From contig NZ_JMHT01000046.1 in NCBI RefSeq assembly GCF_001905655.1, positions 1 to 64,000 on the forward strand: a stretch of 64,000 bases of DNA, given 5' to 3'. The first letter of the stretch is position 1, and every line of letters begins with the position of its first letter. A program made the translations under genes and the position numbers. Below, in pieces: positions 50,818-59,124 of the stretch. Source of the stretch: Mycobacterium sp. ST-F2. GTDB taxonomy: Bacteria > Actinomycetota > Actinomycetes > Mycobacteriales > Mycobacteriaceae. Under the pieces are notes generated by a model. The model was not told the origin of the DNA. It searched no databases and saw nothing but the letters and a program-made list of their open reading frames with translations.

Positions 50818-51051
50818 TTAGGCGTAGCCCCGGCTTGCAGGCGCTAGCACTGGCAACTCCGGAGTGAACGCCAGCCACGCGAGCGCACCACTGTCGGCGT
50901 CGGTGAGCTTCCAGAACGCGCGGCCGTTGGGAGCGATGATGTTCGGCCCGTTGGCGGCAAGGCTGTGCCCAATTTGGGAGGCCAGTCCTCGGTAGTCCGG
51001 AATGCCGCGGTCATGGTCGTCACGCGGCTCGTCATACGGCACAGACCACAT
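50818..51051 (-). CDS. small hypothetical protein (77 aa)
   Basis: A 77-residue frame, MWSVPYDEPRDDHDRGIPDYRG..., with a plausible globular composition (FWKLTDADSGALAWLAFTPELPVL). No domain recognised, no signal peptide. ATG at 51051, ribosome site not evident. It lies in the accessory segment, 46 bp upstream of the Uma2-like gene on the same strand. A fragment of a former longer gene is possible. Confidence 0.45.
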   Translation of the reverse strand: MWSVPYDEPRDDHDRGIPDYRGLASQIGHSLAANGPNIIAPNGRAFWKLTDADSGALAWLAFTPELPVLAPASRGYA

Positions 51052-51097
51052 CTAAATGAATACCGCATGGTGCTACAGCGATGACACGCTAACCTAG

Positions 51098-51126
51098 ATG
51101 ATTGTAGATATGATATCTACAATCAT
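51098..51126. promoter_or_regulatory. 29-bp perfect inverted repeat, toxin-antitoxin operator
   Basis: Arms ATGATTGTAGATAT (51098-51111) and ATATCTACAATCAT (51113-51126) are exact reverse complements with one base between. TATGAT (51109-51114) at its centre is a consensus -10, so bound antitoxin would block RNA polymerase. The antitoxin ATG follows 4 bp later. Confidence 0.85.
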
Positions 51127-51130
51127 CGTG

Positions 51131-51382
51131 ATGAAGTCGATCACCGTCGCCGAGCTGCGGCAGAACCCGACCGCGGCGCTCGAAGACGTTGCCGCCGGCG
51201 AAACCTACGTCGTCACTCGGCACCGGCACCCCGTCGCCCGCCTGGTTCCGGTGGATTCGGAGTCGTCGGGAATCATTCCGCCGCGCAATCCGGCCGCTCC
51301 GCGTCTCGCCGAGCGAGATCTGCCCCGAAAGTCCGCCAAGCAGATCGACGCGCTCCTTGCCGAAATGGCATCGGATCGTTGA
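51131..51382 (+). CDS. Phd/YefM-type antitoxin
   Basis: An 83-residue antitoxin. The N-terminal MKSITVAELRQNPTAALEDVAAGETYVVTRHRHPVARLVPV is the Phd/YefM DNA-binding and dimerisation fold. The C-terminal part (RNPAAPRLAERDLPRKSAKQIDALLAEMASDR) would wrap the toxin. ATG 51131 chosen since the frame above it is inside the operator. Overlaps the toxin start as TTGA. Autoregulation through the 29-bp inverted repeat is expected. Confidence 0.9.
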   Translation: MKSITVAELRQNPTAALEDVAAGETYVVTRHRHPVARLVPVDSESSGIIPPRNPAAPRLAERDLPRKSAKQIDALLAEMASDR

Positions 51383-51771
51383 CGCGCTACTACCTCGACA
51401 CGTCCGTCGCCGTCTACGCGATCGAAGGTCACCGAAGTGCGGTGGCTTGGTTCGACGAGGCCACCGAACAGCACGAGGTGGTGTCGTCGCGCATCCTGCA
51501 AACCGAGCTCACGCGAGTCCTGCGTCGGCAGCAGCGCCCAGTGCTCGAGCGTGACTACCTGTTGGACAAGATCGCCACCGCGCCGCTGAGTGAGTCCGTC
51601 CTCACGACAGCCGAATCGATCACTGAGCACGTCAAGACCCTCGATGCGATTCACCTGGCCACCGCCCTGAGCCTGGGCAGTGGCACGGTCATGGTCAGTC
51701 ATGACGCCGGCGTGCTGCAGGTGGCTGCTGCCCTGGGACTGCGCACAGTCGATCCCGTCGCCGAGACGTAA
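51379..51771 (+). CDS. PIN-domain toxin (VapC-like)
   Basis: A 130-residue PIN-domain ribonuclease toxin. Acidic residues of the Mg site: Asp7 in YYLDTSVAVYAI, Glu in RILQTELTR, Asp in VKTLDAIHLATAL and Asp in VMVSHDAGVLQVA. A type II toxin cutting RNA (often tRNA or rRNA). Start is TTG at 51379 overlapping the antitoxin stop by 4 bp, so translation is coupled. Its TAA abuts the stop of the convergent ATP-grasp gene with no gap. Confidence 0.9.
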   Translation: MTRYYLDTSVAVYAIEGHRSAVAWFDEATEQHEVVSSRILQTELTRVLRRQQRPVLERDYLLDKIATAPLSESVLTTAESITEHVKTLDAIHLATALSLGSGTVMVSHDAGVLQVAAALGLRTVDPVAET

Positions 51772-52701
51772 CTACGGCGACAGCGGACCGAGTCCCAGCC
51801 GCTCCAGAGCTGACTCGACACCGAGAGCGAATTGCCGTTGCGCCAGAGCACGTTCGGGCTCGGCCAGTTGTCGCCAGCCCAGCCCCGGTTCGACGAGTTC
51901 GAGTTCCAATAGCCGCGGATCCCGGCGGTCCCCGATGACGTCCACCCGGGCGTACAGGAACTCCGTCGGCTCGATGCCGAGATGCGCTGCCGCCGCATCC
52001 AACGTCGCGTAACCGACATCCCACAGTTCGAAGTCCGGGTCGGCCGGTTGCAGCTGCTCCTCGGCGTACGTGCCGGATTCGTGCATCTCCACACTGCCGC
52101 CGGCGGGCGGCAACATCGGCCCCTTGATGAAGGCGTGCGACTGCATGCCGGCCAGGAACACCAGCGCGGTCTCCCCCGCTTCGATGCGCGCGTCGTAGGG
52201 CTGGATCAACGCGGTGCGACCTTCGGCCTGCAGCGAGGCGGCGTGCGCAGCGGCCGCGACGGCATCGGTGAAACGTTGCGCGCCAACCGAACCCGCACCC
52301 ACCGCCGGCTTGACCACGACCTCACCGCGGGGCACCGACACCGACTCCCCCGGCGCGAAGAAACCACTGGGGACGGTCGGCACCCCGGCCGCAGCCAGAT
52401 CGGCCAGATACCGCTTGTCGGAGTTCCACGCCACCACGGCAGGCGCGTTCAGCAGATTGCGCACCTGCTTGGTCCACGCCAGAAACTCGTCGTGCCGCTC
52501 GGTGTAGTCCCACGTGGCTCGCAGGATCACCAGATCAGCCCGCAGCGTGGCCGGGTCGTCCCAGGCCAGCCAGTGCGCGTGCAATCCGCGGTTGCGCAGC
52601 GCGCCGACCAAACCGTCGTCGTCCCCGTCGCCTTCGACGAGGGCCTGACAACCTGCCAAGACGACACGGGGATGCCGGATGTCGGGCCTCGCGAGCTTCA
52701 C
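51772..52701 (-). CDS. ATP-grasp family protein (RimK/glutathione-synthetase-like)
   Basis: A 309-residue ATP-grasp enzyme. Features: RHPRVVLAGCQALVEGDGDDDGLVGALRNRG (N-terminal Rossmann-like pre-fold), VPRGEVVVKPAVGAGSVGAQRF (ATP-grasp Lys and Gly loop), RTALIQPYDARIEAGETALVFL, and the Mg-binding end LLELELVEPGLGW. Such enzymes ligate an amine or amino acid to a carboxylate. The substrate is unknown. GTG 52701 is chosen: TATCAT ends 6 nt before it and there is no ribosome site (leaderless). Divergent from qor; Rv1455-like position. Confidence 0.85.
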   Translation of the reverse strand: MKLARPDIRHPRVVLAGCQALVEGDGDDDGLVGALRNRGLHAHWLAWDDPATLRADLVILRATWDYTERHDEFLAWTKQVRNLLNAPAVVAWNSDKRYLADLAAAGVPTVPSGFFAPGESVSVPRGEVVVKPAVGAGSVGAQRFTDAVAAAAHAASLQAEGRTALIQPYDARIEAGETALVFLAGMQSHAFIKGPMLPPAGGSVEMHESGTYAEEQLQPADPDFELWDVGYATLDAAAAHLGIEPTEFLYARVDVIGDRRDPRLLELELVEPGLGWRQLAEPERALAQRQFALGVESALERLGLGPLSP

Positions 52702-52719
52702 GTTGGAATGATAGGTGCC

Positions 52720-53694
52720 ATGCACGCCATCGAAGTCGCCGAACTCGGCGGTCCGGAAGTCCTGTCCCTCGTCGAACGTCCCGAGCCCACCCCGGGGCCG
52801 GGTGAGGTTCTGATCAAGGCCGAGGCCATCGGCGTCAACTTCATCGACACGTACTTCCGCTCCGGGCTGTACCAGCGTGAGGTCCCCTATATCCCGGGCG
52901 ACGAGGTGTGCGGCACCATCACCGCGGTCGGTGACGACGTGGCAGCCCTGGCGGTCGGCGACCGGGTCGTCACGGCCGCTGCGAAAGGGACCTACTCCGA
53001 ATACTGCGTCGCACCAGCCGATTACGTGGCGTACGTGCCCGAGGGCGTCGAGCCCGACGTCGCCGCCGCCTCTCTGCTGAAGGGTATGACGGCGCACTAC
53101 CTGATCAAGTCGACGTATCCAGTGCAGCAGGGCGACACCGTGCTGCTGCACGCCGGCGCGGGCGGTGTCGGGCTGATCCTGACGCAGTGGGCCACCAGCA
53201 TGGCGGTGCGCGTCATCACCACCGTTTCCAACAACGACAAGGCCGAGCTGTCCCGGCAGGCGGGCGCCGTCGAGGTGCTGGACTACCCCGACGATCCCGC
53301 CGAGTTCGGTGCCAAGATCCGCGAGCTCACCGGAGGCGAGGGCGTCGCCGCCGTGTACGACGGGGTCGGCGCCGCCACGTTCGACGCCAGCCTGGCCAGC
53401 CTCGCGGTGCGCGGCACCCTGGCCTTGTTCGGCGCCTCCAGCGGGCCGGTGCCGCCGTTCGATCTGCAACAACTCAACCGCGGAGGCTCGCTTTTCGTCA
53501 CCCGGCCGAGTCTGACGCACTACACCCGCACCGCCGATGAATTCTCATGGCGGGCAGGCGAACTGCTGCAGGCCATCGCCGACGGCACCATCAACGTGAC
53601 GGTGAGTCAGCGCTATCCACTGGCCGATGCCGCCCGCGCACACGCCGACCTGCAGTCCCGCCTGACCGTCGGCTCGGTCGTGCTGGTGCCCTAG
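52720..53694 (+). CDS. qor: quinone oxidoreductase (zinc-independent MDR family)
   Basis: A 324-residue NADPH:quinone reductase of the medium-chain dehydrogenase family. N-terminal GroES-like domain: GPGEVLIKAEAIGVNFIDTYFRSGLY and IPGDEVCGTITAVGDDV. Nucleotide domain: VLLHAGAGGVGLILTQWA. Lacks the zinc-binding Cys set. ATG 52720; the upstream frame runs through the divergent gene and is a shadow. The 3' end shares CTAG with the convergent DUF1254-like gene. Rv1454c-like. Confidence 0.94.
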   Translation: MHAIEVAELGGPEVLSLVERPEPTPGPGEVLIKAEAIGVNFIDTYFRSGLYQREVPYIPGDEVCGTITAVGDDVAALAVGDRVVTAAAKGTYSEYCVAPADYVAYVPEGVEPDVAAASLLKGMTAHYLIKSTYPVQQGDTVLLHAGAGGVGLILTQWATSMAVRVITTVSNNDKAELSRQAGAVEVLDYPDDPAEFGAKIRELTGGEGVAAVYDGVGAATFDASLASLAVRGTLALFGASSGPVPPFDLQQLNRGGSLFVTRPSLTHYTRTADEFSWRAGELLQAIADGTINVTVSQRYPLADAARAHADLQSRLTVGSVVLVP

Positions 53695-54632
53695 ACCGGT
53701 TCCGCCGCCGGGAACGTCCAGCTGCCGTCGAGAATCTCCGGGCGGGGCCGGTACAGCCGCACGGTGTAATTCCAGCCCGGGGTGATCGGCAGCACGTTGG
53801 CACCGTCGGCGCCGCCGAACTGGATGGTGGTGCCGCCGTCGGCGTCCTTGGTCGCCGTGATGTTGTTCAGCGAGTAGGCGTTCTGCTCGTTGGCCGTGAA
53901 GTAACCACCGCTGTTGTAGACGGTGACCGACCAGAACCCGTCCACCGGAACGTCTTTGACCGTCAGCCGATGCACCGTCGTGCCGTCGTTCCGCGGCGGC
54001 ACGACGGTCAGGTAGAAGGCGTCGCGCTCGGGATTGCCGCCCCAGCCGTTCGCCGAGCCGATCAGGTGCCGCACCGGGTCGGTGTCGGCCGCCGTGCCGA
54101 ACATGGCCTTGGTGTCCGGGAGCGTGGTGGCGAGCGTTACGAGCGCATCGCGAACCGTCTTCTGGCTGGCCGCATCCCAGTCCGGAATGGTGAAGCTGCC
54201 AGGCGCGTCCTGAGCGACGGTGACGGCGTCCTGGAGCGCATGCACTGCGGCCAGGTCGGCGGCGTCATCGGGGTCGACGAGCGTCCGGATCGCCGCCACG
54301 ACGTAGCGGGTCGCCACCTCATCGCGCGTCAGCGTCACCGACGCCGGCGCATAGGCAACCTGGGTCGTGTAGTGGTCCTCGCTGATGATCTGGAGCGACA
54401 TGAACCGGCCCGCGCTGTCCGGGAGCGTTACGGTGACGGGCCCGGCGTCGAGGTCGAACACCGCTGCCGAGTAGAGGGTGTCGCGGTTCTGCCGGATGAC
54501 GATCTGGTGGTCGACCGAGCTGAGTTCACGGTTGTGGAAAAAGGCACCGAAGCCGTTGTCGCGGACGATACCGCCGAAGTACATGTCGGATTCGGCGCGG
54601 GCGAAGTTGTCAGGGCTCACCAGTTGGGGCAT
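53691..54632 (-). CDS. DUF1254/DUF1214-type protein
   Basis: A 313-residue protein of the DUF1254/DUF1214 type. Pattern: MPQLVSPDNFARAESDMYFGGIVR, VIRQNRDTLYSAAVFDLDAGPVTVTLPD, YQ-like DHYTTQVAYAPAS, and C-terminal VDGFWSVTVYNSGGYFTANEQNAYSLNN and ITPGWNYTVRLYRPRPEILDGSW. No signal peptide. Function unknown. ATG 54632 follows TAGCTT by 6 nt without a ribosome site, so a leaderless mRNA is likely. Its stop overlaps the qor stop (CTAG). Confidence 0.82.
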   Translation of the reverse strand: MPQLVSPDNFARAESDMYFGGIVRDNGFGAFFHNRELSSVDHQIVIRQNRDTLYSAAVFDLDAGPVTVTLPDSAGRFMSLQIISEDHYTTQVAYAPASVTLTRDEVATRYVVAAIRTLVDPDDAADLAAVHALQDAVTVAQDAPGSFTIPDWDAASQKTVRDALVTLATTLPDTKAMFGTAADTDPVRHLIGSANGWGGNPERDAFYLTVVPPRNDGTTVHRLTVKDVPVDGFWSVTVYNSGGYFTANEQNAYSLNNITATKDADGGTTIQFGGADGANVLPITPGWNYTVRLYRPRPEILDGSWTFPAAEPV

Positions 54633-54654
54633 AGCCCCAAGCTAGCGGGTCGGA

Positions 54655-55656
54655 TCAGTGGATCAACATCGGCAGCGCGAGGGCCGAGTCGACCGCCAGC
54701 GCGCAGAACACCACAGCCAGGTAGTTGTTCGACTGCAGGAACAGGCGCAGCGGCTTCACCGGCTCGCCACGCTTGACGCCCGAGTACAGCTGGTGTGCCA
54801 TCACCAGGAACCAGACGCCGGCGACGAGCGCGACGGCCGCGTACAGCCAGCCGGTGGCCAGCGCCAGCGCCAGCGTCGTCAGGACGGTCGCCCAGGTGTA
54901 GATGAGGATCTGCTTGGTGACCTCGCGCTCGGTGGCGACGACGGGCAGCATCGGCACGCCGGCTGCCTCGTAGTCCTCCTTGTAACGCATGGCCAGCGCC
55001 CAGGTGTGCGGCGGCGTCCAGAAGAAAATGATCAGGAACATCACCAGCGCGGGCCACTGAATGGTGCCGGTGACCGCCGACCAGCCGATCATCACCGGCA
55101 TGCAGCCGGCAGCGCCGCCCCACACCACGTTCTGCGAGGTACGGCGCTTCAGCAGAAGTGTGTAGACGAACACGTAGAAGGCGATGGTCGCGAGGGCCAG
55201 AAGGCCCGACAGCAGGTTCGAGGAGCGCCACAGCCACAGGAACGACGTGACGGTCAGCACCAGGCCGAAGATCAGCGCGTTCCGGGTGGGGACGGTCGCC
55301 CGGGCCAGCGGCCGGCGGGCCGTGCGCTTCATCACCTTGTCGATGTCGGCGTCCGCGACACAGTTCAGGGTGTTGGCACCGGCGGCGGCGAGGAGGCCGC
55401 CGACCAGCGTGTTCAGGATCAGCAGCGGTTTGATCGGGCCCTGGCTGGCCACCACATCGAAGCGGTGGGCAAGCAGCATCGCGGGAATCGTGGTCACCAG
55501 CAGCAGTTCGATGACGCGCGGCTTGGTGAGGGCGATGTAGGCCAGCAACGTGTCCCGAACCCGGTTCGGGGACTTGGTGACGGACTCGTCAGACGCCGCA
55601 GCTCCGGGACCGAAACCGTGCGCCCCGTGGACAGAACGGCGCTCGCGAATGCTCAC
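54655..55656 (-). CDS. ctaB: protoheme IX farnesyltransferase (heme O synthase)
   Basis: A 333-residue UbiA-superfamily prenyltransferase with about nine membrane helices that converts heme B to heme O. First Asp-rich motif NTLNCVADADIDKVMKRTARRPL; second YKEDYEAAGVPMLPVVATERE. A soluble N-terminal tail (about 35 residues) precedes TM1. GTG start at 55656 with GAGGAG 8 nt upstream. Supplies CtaA (49.3 kb) with heme O. Divergent from tkt. Confidence 0.96.
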   Translation of the reverse strand: MSIRERRSVHGAHGFGPGAAASDESVTKSPNRVRDTLLAYIALTKPRVIELLLVTTIPAMLLAHRFDVVASQGPIKPLLILNTLVGGLLAAAGANTLNCVADADIDKVMKRTARRPLARATVPTRNALIFGLVLTVTSFLWLWRSSNLLSGLLALATIAFYVFVYTLLLKRRTSQNVVWGGAAGCMPVMIGWSAVTGTIQWPALVMFLIIFFWTPPHTWALAMRYKEDYEAAGVPMLPVVATEREVTKQILIYTWATVLTTLALALATGWLYAAVALVAGVWFLVMAHQLYSGVKRGEPVKPLRLFLQSNNYLAVVFCALAVDSALALPMLIH

Positions 55657-55894
55657 GCAGATATCTCCTCGGAAGTCACGGCCGCGCAGCCTCTACTACA
55701 GACGATGGTAGACCGCGCACCTGAGTGCTCGACACCGCAGGGTGGTTTCAGGTGAACAGAAACCCAATCGCGGACAGGTCAAAGGTGAAGCGGTCTGCAC
55801 CGCGCGAGCGGCGCGCATTAGGGTAGTCATGCAGCTCGCTTGCAATTTGCCGCGACCCAGTCTTTCCCGAAGTACCCGAAGCAGGAGTGCGCCC
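55657..55894. promoter_or_regulatory. ctaB-tkt intergenic region with tkt promoter
   Basis: This 238-bp region contains TAGGGT at 55819-55824 in CATTAGGGTAGTCATG, a probable -10 for the pentose phosphate operon, leaving about 65 nt of leader to tkt. AGGAG is found 7 nt before the tkt GTG. Toward ctaB no clear hexamer was found. Confidence 0.45.
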
Positions 55895-57988
55895 GTGACC
55901 ACTGTCGAAGAGATTTCCGAACTCACCCGCCCGCACCACCCGGACGACTGGACCGAGCTGGACTCGGCCGCCGTCGACACCGTACGAGTGCTGGCCGCGG
56001 ATGCGGTTCAGAAGGTCGGTAACGGCCATCCCGGAACCGCCATGAGCCTCGCCCCGCTGGCCTACACCCTGTTCCAGCGCCAGATGCGTCATGACCCGTC
56101 CGACACCCACTGGATCGGCCGTGACCGCTTCGTTCTGTCGTGTGGGCACTCCAGCCTGACGCTGTACCTGCAGCTGTACATGGGCGGTTTCGGCCTCGAG
56201 CTGGCCGACATCGAGGCGCTGCGCACCTGGGGCTCGCTGACCCCCGGCCACCCCGAGTACGGCCACACCAAGGGCGTCGAGATCACCACCGGCCCGCTGG
56301 GCCAGGGCCTGGCCTCCTCGGTCGGCATGGCGATGGCCGCGCGCTACGAGCGCGGGCTCTTCGACCCCGACGCCGCTCCCGGCGAGAGCCCGTTCGACCA
56401 CTTCATCTACGTCATCGCCTCCGACGGTGACATCGAAGAGGGCGTGACCAGCGAAGCGTCGTCGCTCGCCGGCACCCAGCAGCTCGGCAACCTGATCGTG
56501 CTGTGGGACAACAACAAGATCTCCATCGAGCACGACACCAACATCGCGCTCTCCGAGGACACCTGCGCGCGGTACCGCGCCTACGGCTGGCACGTGCAGG
56601 AGGTCGAGGGCGGCGAGAACGTCACCGCGATCGAAGAGGCCCTGGCCGCTGCGCGCGCGGTCACCGACCGGCCGTCGTTCATCTCGGTGCGGACGATCAT
56701 CGGCTACCCCGCCCCCACCAAGATGAACACCGGTGGTGTGCACGGTTCGGCGCTGGGCGCCGACGAGGTCGCGGCCACCAAGAAGGTCCTGGGCTTCGAC
56801 CCGGACAAGAGCTTCGAGGTGAAGCCCGAGGTCATCGCCCACACCCGCGAGCTGGTCGCCCGCGGCAAGAAGGCGCACGACGAGTGGCAGGTCGCGTTCG
56901 AGGCGTGGGCCGCCAAGGAGCCCGAGCGCAAGAAGCTGCTGGACCGCCTGGAGGCCGGCGAACTGCCCGAGGGTTGGGACGCCGACCTGACGTACTGGGA
57001 GCCCGGTAGCAAGGCCGTCGCGACCCGCGCCGCGTTCGGCAAGGTGCTCAACGACGTCGCCGGCAAGCTGCCCGAATTGTGGGGCGGCTCAGCCGACCTC
57101 GCGGGCAGCAACAACACCACCATCAACGGCGTGAAGTCGTTCGGTCCGCCGTCGATCTCGACCGAGGACTACACCGCCGACTGGTACGGCCGCGTGCTGC
57201 ACTTCGGCATCCGCGAGCACGCCATGGGCTCGATCCTCAACGGCATCGTGCTGCACGGACCGACGCGCCCGTTCGCCGGTACCTTCCTGCAGTTCGCCGA
57301 CTACATGCGTCCGGCGGTGCGCCTGGCCGCGCTGATGAACATCGACCCGATCTACATCTGGACCCATGACTCGATCGGTCTGGGTGAGGACGGCCCGACG
57401 CACCAGCCCATCGAGCACCTGGCCGCGCTGCGTGCCATCCCGAACCTGTCGGTGGTTCGTCCCGCCGACCCGAACGAGACCGCCTACACCTGGCGCACCA
57501 TCCTGCAGCGCACTCACGGCAACAACCCGACCGGTTTCATCCTGACCCGTCAGGGGGTACCCGTGCTGGAGGGCACGTCTTCGGAGGGCGCCGCCAAGGG
57601 CGGTTACGTGCTCGGCGGCGGTAACCCGGCCGACGATGCCGACGTCATCATCATCGCGACCGGCTCCGAGGTGCAGCTGGCCGTTGAGGCCCAGAAGCTG
57701 TTGGCGGACAAGGATATCGTCGCCTACGTGGTGTCGATGCCGTGTCTGGAATGGTTCGAGGCGCAGCCGAAGGAGTACCGCGACGCGGTGCTGCCGCCCG
57801 ACGTCTCGGCGCGTGTTGCAGTCGAGGCCGGCATCGCGCAGCCTTGGCACAAGCTGGTCGGTGATACCGGCGAGATCATCTCGATCGAGCACTACGGCGC
57901 ATCGGCCGACGACAAGACCCTGTTCCGGGAGTTCGGCTTCACCGCTGAGGCCGTCGTCGCCGCCGCGGAACGCTCGTTGGACAACTGA
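55895..57988 (+). CDS. tkt: transketolase
   Basis: A 697-residue transketolase moving two-carbon units in the non-oxidative pentose phosphate pathway. The TPP/Mg motif is ASDGDIEEGVTSEASSLAGTQQLGNLIVLWDNNKIS, with HSLTLYLQLYMGGF nearby. Domain 2 has FGIREHAMGSILNGIVLHG and the catalytic segment WTHDSIGLGEDGPTHQPIEH. GTG 55895 is chosen on AGGAG 7 nt upstream; the frame stays open about 150 nt upstream, through the promoter. First gene of tkt-tal-zwf-opcA-pgl. Confidence 0.98.
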   Translation: MTTVEEISELTRPHHPDDWTELDSAAVDTVRVLAADAVQKVGNGHPGTAMSLAPLAYTLFQRQMRHDPSDTHWIGRDRFVLSCGHSSLTLYLQLYMGGFGLELADIEALRTWGSLTPGHPEYGHTKGVEITTGPLGQGLASSVGMAMAARYERGLFDPDAAPGESPFDHFIYVIASDGDIEEGVTSEASSLAGTQQLGNLIVLWDNNKISIEHDTNIALSEDTCARYRAYGWHVQEVEGGENVTAIEEALAAARAVTDRPSFISVRTIIGYPAPTKMNTGGVHGSALGADEVAATKKVLGFDPDKSFEVKPEVIAHTRELVARGKKAHDEWQVAFEAWAAKEPERKKLLDRLEAGELPEGWDADLTYWEPGSKAVATRAAFGKVLNDVAGKLPELWGGSADLAGSNNTTINGVKSFGPPSISTEDYTADWYGRVLHFGIREHAMGSILNGIVLHGPTRPFAGTFLQFADYMRPAVRLAALMNIDPIYIWTHDSIGLGEDGPTHQPIEHLAALRAIPNLSVVRPADPNETAYTWRTILQRTHGNNPTGFILTRQGVPVLEGTSSEGAAKGGYVLGGGNPADDADVIIIATGSEVQLAVEAQKLLADKDIVAYVVSMPCLEWFEAQPKEYRDAVLPPDVSARVAVEAGIAQPWHKLVGDTGEIISIEHYGASADDKTLFREFGFTAEAVVAAAERSLDN

Positions 57989-58014
57989 CAATCGATTCAG
58001 AAAAGAGCACCCTC

Positions 58015-59124
58015 ATGACTCAGAACCCGAACCTCGCGGCGCTGAGCGCCGCCGGTGTCTCCGTGTGGCTCGACGACCTGTCGCGTGAGCGGCTGCAGAC
58101 CGGAAACCTGCAGCAGCTAATCGACACCCGCAGCGTCGTCGGCGTCACCACCAACCCGTCGATCTTCCAGGCCGCGCTGTCGAAGGGCACGGCCTACGAC
58201 GAGCAGGTGCACGAGCTGGCGTCGCGTGGCGCCGATGTGGACGCCACCATCCGCACCGTCACCACCGACGACGTCCGCAACGCGTGCGACGTGCTGGCCA
58301 AGGTGTACGAGGCCTCCGGCGGCGTCGACGGCCGAGTGTCCATCGAGGTCGACCCGCGGCTGGCCCACGACACCGACAAGACGATCCTGCAGGCCATCGA
58401 GCTGTGGAAGATCGTCGACCGGCCGAACCTGCTGATCAAGATTCCGGCGACGCTCGCGGGTCTGCCCGCGATCACCGCCGTCATCGCCGAGGGCATCTCG
58501 GTCAACGTCACGCTGATCTTCTCGGTGGAGCGCCACCGCGCCGTGATGGACGCCTACCTGACGGGCCTGGAGAAGGCCCGCGAAGCCGGACATGACCTGT
58601 CCAGGATCCACTCTGTCGCTTCGTTTTTCGTGTCCCGCGTGGACACCGAGATCGACGCCCGGCTGGAGAAGATCGGCGGCTCCGCGCTGGGTCTGCGCGG
58701 CAAGGCCGGCGTCGCCAACGCCCGGCTGGCCTACGCGGCCTTCGAGCAGGTGTTCGGCGGGGCACAGTTCGAGACGCTCAAGGCGGCCGGCGCGCGCGTG
58801 CAACGTCCGCTGTGGGCGTCGACCGGCGTGAAGAACCCGGACTACCCGGACACCCTGTACGTCACCGAACTGGTCGCCGCCGACACGGTGAACACCATGC
58901 CGGAGAAGACCTTGGAAGCCGTCGCCGACCACGGCAAGATCACCGGCGACACCATCACCGGAACGGCCGCCGCCGCGCAGGTCGTGTTCGACGAGCTGTC
59001 GGCCGTCGGCATCGATCTCGATGACGTGTTCAACCTTCTCGAGGTCGAGGGCGTGGACAAGTTCGAAAAGTCCTGGGGCGAACTGCTCGAGGCCACGCAG
59101 GGTCAACTCGACGCCCTGAAATGA
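58015..59124 (+). CDS. tal: transaldolase
   Basis: A 369-residue class III-type transaldolase. The Schiff-base Lys is in LLIKIPATLAGLPAI, with VVGVTTNPSIFQAAL, and the C-terminal region WASTGVKNPDYPDTLYVTELVA. Works with transketolase. 26 bp downstream of tkt; the stop overlaps the zwf start as ATGA. Confidence 0.97.
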   Translation: MTQNPNLAALSAAGVSVWLDDLSRERLQTGNLQQLIDTRSVVGVTTNPSIFQAALSKGTAYDEQVHELASRGADVDATIRTVTTDDVRNACDVLAKVYEASGGVDGRVSIEVDPRLAHDTDKTILQAIELWKIVDRPNLLIKIPATLAGLPAITAVIAEGISVNVTLIFSVERHRAVMDAYLTGLEKAREAGHDLSRIHSVASFFVSRVDTEIDARLEKIGGSALGLRGKAGVANARLAYAAFEQVFGGAQFETLKAAGARVQRPLWASTGVKNPDYPDTLYVTELVAADTVNTMPEKTLEAVADHGKITGDTITGTAAAAQVVFDELSAVGIDLDDVFNLLEVEGVDKFEKSWGELLEATQGQLDALK

